NCBI GenBank assembly: GCA_020355945.1
Contig: CP070627.1
Coordinates: 6,961,295-6,977,653 of the forward strand
DNA length: 16,359 bases
Reading direction: 5' to 3'
From: Candidatus Aminicenantota bacterium
GTDB taxonomy: Bacteria > Acidobacteriota > Aminicenantia > UBA2199
Shown: in pieces, positions 7,580-14,743 of the stretch
Layout of the letters: the number at the start of each line of letters is the position of its first letter
Position numbering within the stretch: position 1 is the stretch's first letter
Program-made: the position numbers and the translations under genes
Notes under the pieces: generated by a model
Databases searched by the model: none
What the model saw: only the letters and a program-made list of their open reading frames with translations
Told to the model about the DNA's origin: nothing

Positions 7580-8446
7580 CTACACCTTTTTGTTTATTTG
7601 CCTCATCAATTCCAATTCCGTGGAAACGATGGGGTGATGTCTCATATTATCCAGCAATTCATAGATTTTATCTTTCCTCTGGGTAATGGTTTTTTCTCCT
7701 TCTACGATAATCATATCCACCTGCAGCTCTATTTGCCTGGCATATTCGCTGATTTCTTTAAAGCCAAAAGTGGTACCGGACCCGGTAAGACTGTGTACTT
7801 TCCGGCGGAATAAGGCCAGTTCTTTTTTAGTGTCCTGTCGGCCTTGAATACGTTCCCATATCTGTTCCAGTTCAATAATTTTTGCAGGAAGCCGAGACGC
7901 ATAGTCCTGCTGCATCTCCTGGAACTGCTGCGAGATCACCTGGTCCCGTTTTTTCTCCTCCTCCGGCGTGATGGGCGGGGCGGTGGTCTCTGCTCCCGGT
8001 GATAGGATATCCTCTTCCTCCGGCAGGGTAAGAGGTCTTACCTCTACCTTCTTTATCACAGGTTCCTCGGCAGGTGCGGCTGGTCCAAGAAACTTTTCCA
8101 CCTTCTTCAACAATTCACTGAATTTAAAGGGCTTTTCAATGAACTCCTCCACCCCAATTCGCATGGCTTCTAACTTATGGAAAGCATCTCTATACACCGC
8201 TGTCATGACAATCAACGGAATTTTCTTTAATTGGGGATCATCTTTGACAGCCCGGCAAATATCAAATCCATGGAAGTGAGGCATCAGTAAATCGGTTAAA
8301 ATTAAATCAGGATTCTCTACCACGATGGATTCCACCCTGGTGATATCACTAAAGTAAGTAACCTGGTAATTGTGCTGTTCCAGGAATTTTTTTATTGACA
8401 TTCCCAGTTCCTCTTCATCTTCCAGGACCAGGATCTTTTTTTTCAC
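7580..8446 (-). CDS. Response regulator with C-terminal Hpt domain
   Basis: Residue numbers here count from the upstream GTG at 8449. Residues 5-121 form a REC domain with the acidic pocket E10-D11, phospho-acceptor D53 (LILTDLLMP), T83 and K106 (IEKPF). A Pro/Glu-rich linker of about 50 residues (124-168) leads to a helical Hpt domain around H219 (FRRKVHSLTGSGTTFGF), the usual histidine phosphotransfer motif. There is no DNA-binding or output domain and no kinase gene next to it, so it probably relays phosphate from a distant kinase. Two GTG codons stand in tandem (8449 and 8446). AAGGAGG lies three bases before the first and six before the second, so I chose the second (288 residues). Pathway unknown. 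Confidence 0.88.
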   Translation of the reverse strand: MKKKILVLEDEEELGMSIKKFLEQHNYQVTYFSDITRVESIVVENPDLILTDLLMPHFHGFDICRAVKDDPQLKKIPLIVMTAVYRDAFHKLEAMRIGVEEFIEKPFKFSELLKKVEKFLGPAAPAEEPVIKKVEVRPLTLPEEEDILSPGAETTAPPITPEEEKKRDQVISQQFQEMQQDYASRLPAKIIELEQIWERIQGRQDTKKELALFRRKVHSLTGSGTTFGFKEISEYARQIELQVDMIIVEGEKTITQRKDKIYELLDNMRHHPIVSTELELMRQINKKV

Positions 8447-8522
8447 CACAAACCTCCTTCATCCTTAAAAAATACCCTGGAACGATTACCGCAAACATCG
8501 CTCCATTTTTTAGAGGGATTTC

Positions 8523-8531
8523 ATTATAACA
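8523..8531 (-). promoter_or_regulatory. Extended -10 promoter of the REC-Hpt gene
   Basis: On the minus strand TGT-TATAAT (8523-8531) is a perfect -10 with the TGn extension. The -35 position (TTTATC) is poor, which is normal for extended -10 promoters. It lies about 77 bases before the GTG start. Confidence 0.5.
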
Positions 8532-8570
8532 TATACCATTGCTATGATAAACGGTTATTTCTCCATTTTT

Positions 8571-9767
8571 TTATTTTCTTTTTCCTTTTTGGTTCTGGCT
8601 CGTCAGGGTTGTGGAACAGGGAATAGGTCTATTGAAAAATTTTTTTAACCGGGATGCGGCATCTTTAATGATGGGTAATTCCGAGCCAATATTCATGCGG
8701 ACGTAATCGGTTTTGGAATTAGAGAAATTTTCCCCGGGCACCACCCCGACCCGGGTCTCCTGGTAAAGCGAGAGCGCAAACTCAAACGCATCTTTCCATT
8801 TCTTATTTATCTCCGGCAGCCGGGCCCACAAAAAATAACCGCCGTGGCTGTCCGCTGCCTTAAATCCTATTGATTCCAGCTCTTTTTTCATGTAATAAAA
8901 GGATTGCTTACATTTGTTTCTTACTATCCCGGTGTAATTTTTACCATAATCAAAGGCGGAAAGATACCTGGCAACAGCCGCCTGCAAAATGGAAGGGGCG
9001 CACAGCCCTACATAGTCATGTATGGCCCGAATTTTTTTCATATGACCTGCTTCGGTAATAATATAACCAATCCGCCAACCGGTAATACTCAGCATCTTGG
9101 AAAAGGAATCAATATAAAAAAGCTTATCATAATTAAATGCCAGGGGATTGAAAGGTGCCTGGCTGAAATAAATGTCTTTGTATACCGCATCAAACAGGAT
9201 ATAGAAGCCATATTTTTGGGATAAGGCGATCGTTTGTGACATTTCATTTTTGCTCCAGGTTTTCCCCAGAGGATTGCCTGGGGAAGCAATAAATACCACT
9301 TTCACATTCTTTTCTTTGATTACCTTTTCCAGTTTATCAAAATCCACTGCCAGGTTTTCTTCAAAATCAAAATATTCAAAAGGAATACAAAACATGTCAG
9401 CCAATTGAGGATAGCTTTCATACACGGGGTCAAAGGAAAGAGCGGCAAATGGCCGTTCCAGGAAGGTGGTGAGGTAAAAGAAAGCCAGGAAAATTCCTTC
9501 CGTGGCTCCTTGAACAATTAAGAGATTATCTAACCCTGTGGGTATCACCTGTGAAGAAAATCGTTGGCGGATCAGTTCCAGCAGTTCAAAATTCCCGATC
9601 CCCGGTGCGTATTGATGTAAGCGTTTATCTTCGGCATTGGTCTTAAGTAATTGCAGCAGTTCACCAGGAGGAGGAAAACCCGGTGTTCCCTGGGCCAGGT
9701 TGATACCACCTTCTTTTTTAACACGGTTGCTAAAATAACTGATCAACGAACCTTCAGGCCTTTTCAT
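8571..9767 (-). CDS. PLP-dependent class I/II aminotransferase
   Basis: This 398-residue cytoplasmic enzyme has fold type I aminotransferase landmarks: INLAQGTPGFPPP (22-34), the PLP phosphate-side segment VQGATEGIF (85-93), N165 in ASPGNPLG, D193 and Y196 in LFDAVYKD, the Schiff-base K224 in SFSKMLSITGWRIGY with R232, and R357 in VRMNIG, which binds the substrate carboxylate. Closest general type is the aspartate/aromatic (AspC/PatA-like) Igamma group; the substrate cannot be read. The tail after about residue 382 is Ser/Thr/Lys-rich and looks unstructured. The start ATG has no visible Shine-Dalgarno, which is unusual here. Alternative hairpins lie just upstream. It is 57 bases behind the membrane TPR gene and probably cotranscribed with it. 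Confidence 0.9.
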   Translation of the reverse strand: MKRPEGSLISYFSNRVKKEGGINLAQGTPGFPPPGELLQLLKTNAEDKRLHQYAPGIGNFELLELIRQRFSSQVIPTGLDNLLIVQGATEGIFLAFFYLTTFLERPFAALSFDPVYESYPQLADMFCIPFEYFDFEENLAVDFDKLEKVIKEKNVKVVFIASPGNPLGKTWSKNEMSQTIALSQKYGFYILFDAVYKDIYFSQAPFNPLAFNYDKLFYIDSFSKMLSITGWRIGYIITEAGHMKKIRAIHDYVGLCAPSILQAAVARYLSAFDYGKNYTGIVRNKCKQSFYYMKKELESIGFKAADSHGGYFLWARLPEINKKWKDAFEFALSLYQETRVGVVPGENFSNSKTDYVRMNIGSELPIIKDAASRLKKFFNRPIPCSTTLTSQNQKGKRK

Positions 9768-9831
9768 TTTTTAATTATCAATTAGAACTTAGTTCGCTTC
9801 GCTCACAATTGATTGGATTGATTGCTAATTG
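9768..9831 (-). repeat. Overlapping alternative inverted repeats ahead of the aminotransferase
   Basis: The arm at 9777-9785 can pair in two ways: ATCAATT (9777-9783) with AATTGAT (9807-9813), or CAATTAG (9779-9785) with CTAATTG (9825-9831). Between them lies AGTTCGCTTCGCTCAC (9791-9806), which looks like a dispersed intergenic motif. The pairing arms are AT-rich, so stability is low. Confidence 0.4.
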
Positions 9832-10481
9832 TTTTCTAGCTCGTTTAAAATGTGCCTGGCTTCAAAGCTGTAGGCAGATCGGGGATACTCATCAATGATC
9901 TTGTTTAAGTTAGCGACAGCCGTCTCAGTTTGTTCTATTTTGGCCTGGATTCTTGCCATTTTTAATAGGATGAAATCTTTGGCAATTTCAGATTTAGGGT
10001 CTGCTAACATTTGATTCAGTAAGGCCAGGGCTTCATTTTTTTTATTAGAGGAAATCAAAATATCCGCTTCCAGGAGTTTTTTCTGGTCATTGAGCAGTTT
10101 AATTTTACTGTTAGAGAAGCTGTCAAGGATTTCTTTTGATTTTTGCAGGTCTTCTTTTTCAAAGTATAGGGAAGCCAGGAACAATTTTACAGATGCAGAG
10201 ATTCCGTTTTTACTCTTCAACTGGCTTAACTTTTCGATTTTTTCATCAACTTTCAAATTTTCATCATTCTTTATACTCACGGCTTCTGCATACAATTTAT
10301 TTTCTGCTGAGATTGAAAAGGATTGGATAAATAGCACCAGGACGATAATGACGGCAATAGCAGCAACGGCGGCAATGCCGACGAAAATTAATTTTCTATA
10401 TTTTTTCAATATGTCCAGGGCACTGGCAATAAACCGTTGGAATGGGTCCTCTTTTAAATGTTCGCGTTCTTTTCTTTTCAT
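9825..10481 (-). CDS. Membrane-anchored TPR protein (YfgM-like)
   Basis: This 218-residue protein has a short basic cytoplasmic N-terminus, one membrane segment (about 32-54, FVGIAAVAAIAVIIVLVLF) and a helical-repeat domain to the end, which closes with IIDEYPRSAYSFEARHILNEL. That layout (N-in anchor plus TPR-like helices, about 210 residues) is that of the YfgM family, whose E. coli member binds the SecYEG translocon and periplasmic chaperones. The same role is inference here, since the repeat sequence is weakly conserved. The start ATG at 10481 follows GAGG, and a good promoter lies upstream. It appears to be the first gene of a unit with the aminotransferase. Confidence 0.8.
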   Translation of the reverse strand: MKRKEREHLKEDPFQRFIASALDILKKYRKLIFVGIAAVAAIAVIIVLVLFIQSFSISAENKLYAEAVSIKNDENLKVDEKIEKLSQLKSKNGISASVKLFLASLYFEKEDLQKSKEILDSFSNSKIKLLNDQKKLLEADILISSNKKNEALALLNQMLADPKSEIAKDFILLKMARIQAKIEQTETAVANLNKIIDEYPRSAYSFEARHILNELENN

Positions 10482-10536
10482 TTTTTACCTCGACTCATTT
10501 AAAATTTTCTTAAAGCGGGAATAATTTTAAGTTTCG

Positions 10537-10565
10537 ATATTAGCACTTAAACCAGTTGATGTCAA
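10537..10565 (-). promoter_or_regulatory. Promoter of the YfgM-like / aminotransferase unit
   Basis: Minus strand: TTGACA (10560-10565), 17-bp spacer, TAATAT (10537-10542) preceded by TGC, an extended -10. It ends about 55 bases before the start codon. Confidence 0.65.
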
Positions 10566-10573
10566 GCCAACTG
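10553..10573. promoter_or_regulatory. Inverted repeat centred on the -35 element
   Basis: CAGTTG (10553-10558) and CAACTG (10568-10573) are perfect 6-bp arms with a 9-base spacer containing the TTGACA of the promoter. Its place suits a repressor operator. It lacks a U-tract, so it is not an obvious terminator for the gene upstream. Confidence 0.4.
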
Positions 10574-10598
10574 ATCTTGCCTCAAAATTTCTAATTTA

Positions 10599-12176
10599 TT
10601 ATTTCTTCTCGTCAATGGCCTTTTTGATCTCTTTGGCTTTTTTTTTATTTCCCCGAGCCTTGTAGACCTTAGCCAGGTGAAGATAATTCTCCCTGGTCTT
10701 TTCAAGAAAAACCAATGCCAATGCATGAAGCTCTGCCTGGTGAAATTCCTTTTTTTTCAAATACAACAATGATATCGATCGATAATACCCCGGCTCAAAA
10801 GGGTTCATCTCCAATAACTCCTGTAACCTTTCGATGGAACTGTCGATATCTTCGGCATCGGAACCATTGGGAACCTTAAAGGTTTCATTTAATTCATCGG
10901 TAATGACCAGGGGTTTTTGAACCTGGATGTTAAAAGGATTTTTTAGTTTGAGTGCAACCTTTGGGCGGCCTTCAGCCAAAAATAGGTTAGGGATATAATC
11001 CTGGAATACCGTATAAAGTAGTGCCTGGTCCCGGGATTGAGAGATGAAATACCCGAACAATTCCACCAGTTTTTCTTCTTTCGGAAATACTCGTAAGGCC
11101 TGGTTCAATTGCAAGGCAGCCTTTTGGGGAGTGTCCCCGGCCAATAATACATGAACCAGGTACAACCAGGTTCCCGGGTCTTGGCGCTCTTTCAAGGCAT
11201 ATTGGAAATGCCTCTCCGCGGCTTTATAATCCTTGCTTTTTAAATGAATCAATCCCAGGTTATGATGAACTTCAAAGGTAAATTGATTCTCTTGTTCCAG
11301 TATGGTAAAGGCTTCAACGGCAGTGGTGATATTTTCTTTTGCATATGCTGTCACACCGTTTAAAAAGATCTTTCCATGCGCAAACCAGGGCTCGAAATTT
11401 TCTTTATCTGCCGGGATTTTTTCCAACAGCACCTCTGATGCAGCTAATTCTCCCATTTGCAGATACAACTTTGCCAGTTCAAAATTTAAAATGTCAGAAT
11501 TTTTCCCTGTTTTGGTTTGTTGAGCTTTTTCCAGCAGTTGGATTTTTTGGGGAATATTTTTAATTAATAGGCTTTTAATGAAAATTTCGTAATCCCGATG
11601 ATTTAAATTGAACCGGGGATGACGGACGTTATTGGCTGCCTGTTCGCCTGGTTTTAATGTTTTTACAATGGCGGTTAACAATTCACTTTTTATTTTGTAA
11701 AGATCATGGATGTGCCCTTTAATCAAAGGTAAATATTTTTGGGAATAATTGGATAAATTGATAATAAACGATCGTAATTGTATTACGGATCGATCGCTGG
11801 CTTCCCTATCATCCTTAACCAATGCGATTTCACCCCAGATCACCCGGCTTAACCGGTGGTCCCGGGCAATTCTTATTACACTGGCTTTGGTGATGTTATA
11901 GGGAAACATAATATGATTGGCTTCCAAAATAGAGACGGCATGGTGGTCCGGCAGCACCGGTAGGGCGTTCAATTGCAGCCCGCTGGTGATATGAAATGAA
12001 ACTGCCCTGCCTAACCATTGATGGGGGTTGTCCCGGACTGGTATTACTTTAAAAGGCATCACCAACACCTCTATCCCAGGTCCTGCTTCCAGGTGGATGC
12101 CCGAAGCCAGGATACCAAAAAATAACACCACCCCAATGGCTAATTTTCGCCTGGAATGTTTACTTGAAGGTTTCAT
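10599..12176 (-). CDS. Exported TPR protein with CsgG/TolB-like N-terminal domain
   Basis: This 525-residue protein starts with a signal peptide: basic MKPSSKHSRRK, a hydrophobic stretch 12-29, and a likely cleavage near LEA-GP (about 32). There is no lipobox Cys. Residues about 34-165 (VLVMPFKVIP, a Gly-Arg-Ala turn, LPVLPDHHAVSIL, SRVIWGEIAL) have the alternating pattern of the CsgG/FlgO/TolB N-terminal domain, an envelope-protein fold. From about 200 there are helical TPR repeats, clear at FEVHHNLGLIHLKSKDYKAA, and again near the C-terminus around ELHALALVFLEKTRENYLHL. The start ATG overlaps the stop of the PBP gene (ATGA), so the two are translationally coupled. A scaffold or assembly role in the envelope is inferred; no precise function is recognised. 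Confidence 0.75.
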   Translation of the reverse strand: MKPSSKHSRRKLAIGVVLFFGILASGIHLEAGPGIEVLVMPFKVIPVRDNPHQWLGRAVSFHITSGLQLNALPVLPDHHAVSILEANHIMFPYNITKASVIRIARDHRLSRVIWGEIALVKDDREASDRSVIQLRSFIINLSNYSQKYLPLIKGHIHDLYKIKSELLTAIVKTLKPGEQAANNVRHPRFNLNHRDYEIFIKSLLIKNIPQKIQLLEKAQQTKTGKNSDILNFELAKLYLQMGELAASEVLLEKIPADKENFEPWFAHGKIFLNGVTAYAKENITTAVEAFTILEQENQFTFEVHHNLGLIHLKSKDYKAAERHFQYALKERQDPGTWLYLVHVLLAGDTPQKAALQLNQALRVFPKEEKLVELFGYFISQSRDQALLYTVFQDYIPNLFLAEGRPKVALKLKNPFNIQVQKPLVITDELNETFKVPNGSDAEDIDSSIERLQELLEMNPFEPGYYRSISLLYLKKKEFHQAELHALALVFLEKTRENYLHLAKVYKARGNKKKAKEIKKAIDEKK

Positions 12177-13906
12177 CCGGGTCCCCGCTGCAAAGGCTTA
12201 TCCTGGTATAAAGCGGTTAAGAAGTTTTTTAAGAATAAGGTGCCTATCCATTCCGCCTTTCCTGCCCGCTCCAGTCGGAAAGCAAAGGCGTATTGGGGTT
12301 TATGTGCAGGGAAAAATCCTGTCAAAATGGCGTCCAGTCCCAGTTTTTTATTCCCGGCTGTTCCTGTTTTGAGGGCCACGCTGACAACATCAACCCTGGC
12401 TCGTTTCCCTGTCCCGTTGGGGGCTTCCACTACCAATCTCATGGCATTCTTTATTTTAAAAAAGATGGTATTGGCTTTGATAATATCGATCAATTGAGGG
12501 ACATGATTATAAAACGCTATATTTAGCAGATTTTTCTTGTTCTGGATCAGGTAAGGAGAATAAATAGAACCATTTTGCGAAATAATGGCGGAGATCAAGG
12601 CCGAATGAAAAGTGGTGATAGAGATTTCATCCAGCCCCACCGATAAATTGGCCAATCGATACGTGGCAGATGGAGGTATATCCTTTTTATAGGTGCCGGT
12701 TTCAAAAGTAAGACCCAGGTCTGTAAAGGTCCTGGCTTCGGAGTTAAAATAAAACCGGTTAAACATCTCGCTTAAGGGTTTGAATCCCACACGGACCCCG
12801 AGTTGGGCAAACGCAATATTGCAAGATACCACCAGGGCTTCTTCGCAGTTTTCCACCCGGTGGTGAACCTTCCAATCGTAAAAAATTTGACCATTGATAG
12901 GCCATAACCCTTGACAATGGAAAGGAAAAAGGTCTGTCCGGGACGATTGGGAGGATTGCAGGTAAGCAAACAGGGTCAGGAGTTTGATGAGGGAACCGGG
13001 TTCATAGGCCTGGGAAAAAACAGTGTTACTATTTTTTTTGTCTGCCTGCACCGGCTTTGAATAAGCAGCAACAATACCGGAGTCACTGATATTCATCAAC
13101 AGGAAAGTACCATTAAAATCACGGAACAAACCGTGAATGATCTCCTGGATACGCCGATCAAGGGTCAAACGATAGAATTTGACACCCGGTTGAATATCAG
13201 CAGTGAAGGCATCAAAGTTTATTCCCGGGGTGAGGGAGATGGTTTTTTTCTTTTTAATATCGTAGCAGGCCAGCGGCTTCCCGTCGATGTCAAAAATATA
13301 ATTAATTTTCCCGGATTTTAATTGGTCATTTATTTTACCGATCAAGGTTAATGCTTTGTCATTCTTCTTTTTAATCTCCGGGGGCAATTGCTCTATTAAC
13401 CGGGACGATTGTTGACCAGCGAACAGACCGGTTTTAACCAGCACGTTATAGAACAGCAAATCTTCCCCTTCTTTTGCTTTTTTCTTTTTTTTGCCGAGGT
13501 AATGGGAATAAATTCCCAACTTTTGATACCGGGCCCGGTGGGAAAAATAATTTAAAAATTTCCAGGCCTCAACAGAGGTGGACTTGCCCTCTATTTCATC
13601 CAGGATATGTTTGGCTTTGGCATGTTCACCGGAAAAAAGACAGACCAGGGCTTTTAATTCTTTTTTGGAATTCCTGTGGAATAGGGAAGACTCAATTTTT
13701 TTTAACCGGGTGGAGGCATCATTGATTTTGTTTTCCAACAGCAGGGTTTGAATTTTTTTTATTTTACCTGAGTCAAAGGCATTGGCCAGCAGGAAATATA
13801 AAAGAATCACCACCACCACAAGCCCTATTATTCGGAGTTTTTTCAATCGCTTCTTTCTCCTGATTTTTTCAAAAGAAAAAGAAACGCCTTTGTAATCGAT
13901 AACCAT
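12173..13906 (-). CDS. Penicillin-binding protein transpeptidase, class B-like
   Basis: This 577-residue bitopic membrane protein has a basic N-terminus, one membrane segment (about 25-41) and a periplasmic part. The transpeptidase domain (about 245-567) carries all three catalytic motifs: S305-L-I-K308 in YEPGSLIK, S361-C-N363, and K513-T-G515 in ALKTGTAGN, so it should be active in cross-linking peptidoglycan and bind beta-lactams. It opens with the family phrase LTLDRRIQ. No glycosyltransferase domain is present. In place of a normal class B dimerisation module, residues about 48-200 are Lys-rich and helical, with a TPR-like look, including a KKKKKAK stretch. The start ATG has AGGAGA ten bases upstream, inside the end of gmhA, three bases after its stop. 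It may be a specialised enzyme and not FtsI or MrdA. Confidence 0.88.
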   Translation of the reverse strand: MVIDYKGVSFSFEKIRRKKRLKKLRIIGLVVVVILLYFLLANAFDSGKIKKIQTLLLENKINDASTRLKKIESSLFHRNSKKELKALVCLFSGEHAKAKHILDEIEGKSTSVEAWKFLNYFSHRARYQKLGIYSHYLGKKKKKAKEGEDLLFYNVLVKTGLFAGQQSSRLIEQLPPEIKKKNDKALTLIGKINDQLKSGKINYIFDIDGKPLACYDIKKKKTISLTPGINFDAFTADIQPGVKFYRLTLDRRIQEIIHGLFRDFNGTFLLMNISDSGIVAAYSKPVQADKKNSNTVFSQAYEPGSLIKLLTLFAYLQSSQSSRTDLFPFHCQGLWPINGQIFYDWKVHHRVENCEEALVVSCNIAFAQLGVRVGFKPLSEMFNRFYFNSEARTFTDLGLTFETGTYKKDIPPSATYRLANLSVGLDEISITTFHSALISAIISQNGSIYSPYLIQNKKNLLNIAFYNHVPQLIDIIKANTIFFKIKNAMRLVVEAPNGTGKRARVDVVSVALKTGTAGNKKLGLDAILTGFFPAHKPQYAFAFRLERAGKAEWIGTLFLKNFLTALYQDKPLQRGPG

Positions 13907-13909
13907 TTC

Positions 13910-14491
13910 TTATTTATCTCCTGTAAAAAACTTTTGTTCCAACATGTCAGCCATTGTATGTAAGATAAACAGGTGCATTTCCTGGATGAGGGGGGTGTCT
14001 GTGGAGGGGACGGAAACGATCGCATCGATATTAAGACCCGGGATATCCAACTGCCGGGTATTGTTCCCGCATAAAGCAATGGTTTTCATTTGCAACTGTT
14101 TTGCCTTAAGAAACGCTTCAATAACATTGGGGGATTTTCCGCTGGTGGTCAAACCCAGGGCAATATCCCCCGGTTTCCCCAAAGCCTCTAACTGCCGGGA
14201 AAAAACATGTTTAAAATCCATATCATTGGCAATGGAGGTTAGACAGGCCGTGTCTGTGGTGAGAGCGATGGCCGGTAACCCTTCTCGTTCCAGATAGAAT
14301 TTATTCACCAACTCCGCGGAAAAATGAGAAGATTGGGCCGCTGAACCCCCATTCCCAAATACCAGGACCTTATTCCCCTGTATTATAGAACACTCTATTA
14401 ACTCAACAGCTTCAAAGATACGTTGGTTATTATCCTTGAAATGCTGCAATTGCCGCATCCTAAAGTCGATTTTTTCACTCCATGTATTCAA
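13910..14491 (-). CDS. gmhA: Phosphoheptose isomerase (SIS domain)
   Basis: This enzyme converts sedoheptulose 7-phosphate to D-glycero-D-manno-heptose 7-phosphate, the first step to ADP- or GDP-heptose for LPS core or surface glycans. I place the start at TTG 14491: AGGAGG sits exactly six bases before it and gives 193 residues, the normal GmhA length. A longer ATG frame from 14578 would add 29 residues rich in Lys and Phe over an AT-rich promoter. With the TTG start, marks are GNGGS (46-50), H56 and E60 (E. coli H61/E65), SIANDMDFKHVFSRQLEALG, TTSGKSPNV, and QEMHLFILH with Q170 and H178 (E. coli Q172/H180), so the zinc site is complete. DiaA-type SIS proteins lack this set. It is the first gene of an operon with the PBP gene. 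Confidence 0.92.
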   Translation of the reverse strand: MNTWSEKIDFRMRQLQHFKDNNQRIFEAVELIECSIIQGNKVLVFGNGGSAAQSSHFSAELVNKFYLEREGLPAIALTTDTACLTSIANDMDFKHVFSRQLEALGKPGDIALGLTTSGKSPNVIEAFLKAKQLQMKTIALCGNNTRQLDIPGLNIDAIVSVPSTDTPLIQEMHLFILHTMADMLEQKFFTGDK

Positions 14492-14549
14492 TTGCTGCCT
14501 CCTATTACTGGCGTCAAAAAAATAGACAAAAAAACAAATTTTAAATTTA

Positions 14550-14578
14550 AAAATAAATTTTTTTTTAGATTTTGTCAA
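14550..14578 (-). promoter_or_regulatory. Promoter of the gmhA operon
   Basis: Minus strand: perfect TTGACA (14573-14578), 17-bp A/T-rich spacer, TATTTT (14550-14555; four of six). It lies about 60 bases before the TTG start and supports the shorter gmhA reading, because the promoter overlaps the longer frame. Confidence 0.55.
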
Positions 14579-14633
14579 GAAATTTATTGACTTTTATGGA
14601 CAACTTTGATAAAAACTGAATTTGTTGTACAGC

Positions 14634-14651
14634 TTGACACGTTAAAACGTG
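14634..14651 (+). promoter_or_regulatory. TTGACA element overlapping a 14-bp palindrome
   Basis: TTGACA (14634-14639) overlaps CACGTT-AA-AACGTG (14638-14651), whose 6-bp arms are perfect complements. It lies 30 bases before the leader-like ORF. No good -10 follows at 17 bp (AAATTT at 14657), so the promoter part is weak; the palindrome is the surer part and suits a dimeric regulator. Confidence 0.35.
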
Positions 14652-14681
14652 GTTAAAAATTTTTAAGAAGGAGACATACTT

Positions 14682-14717
14682 ATGTCGTTAACCAAAAGAG
14701 ATTTTGGGAAAACGTAA
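14682..14717 (+). CDS. 11-codon leader-like ORF
   Basis: ATG at 14682 follows AAGGAGA with a 7-base spacer, the strongest translation signal in this gap, and encodes MSLTKRDFGKT before TAA. The next gene starts 27 bases later with its own AAAGGAAG. It could be a leader peptide that affects translation of that gene, a remnant of a longer gene, or chance. There are no runs of a regulatory amino acid. Confidence 0.4.
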   Translation: MSLTKRDFGKT

Positions 14718-14743
14718 CATTAAATTTAAAGGAAGAAAGAAAA

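Noticed and set aside
9791..9806. AGTTCGCTTCGCTCAC as a REP or mobile-element repeat
   Set aside because: Only one copy is seen in this window, so repeat status cannot be supported from it.
14491..14578. Membrane-like N-terminal extension of gmhA (Lys/Phe-rich)
   Set aside because: It comes from translating the AT-rich promoter region; the TTG start with AGGAGG explains the gene better.
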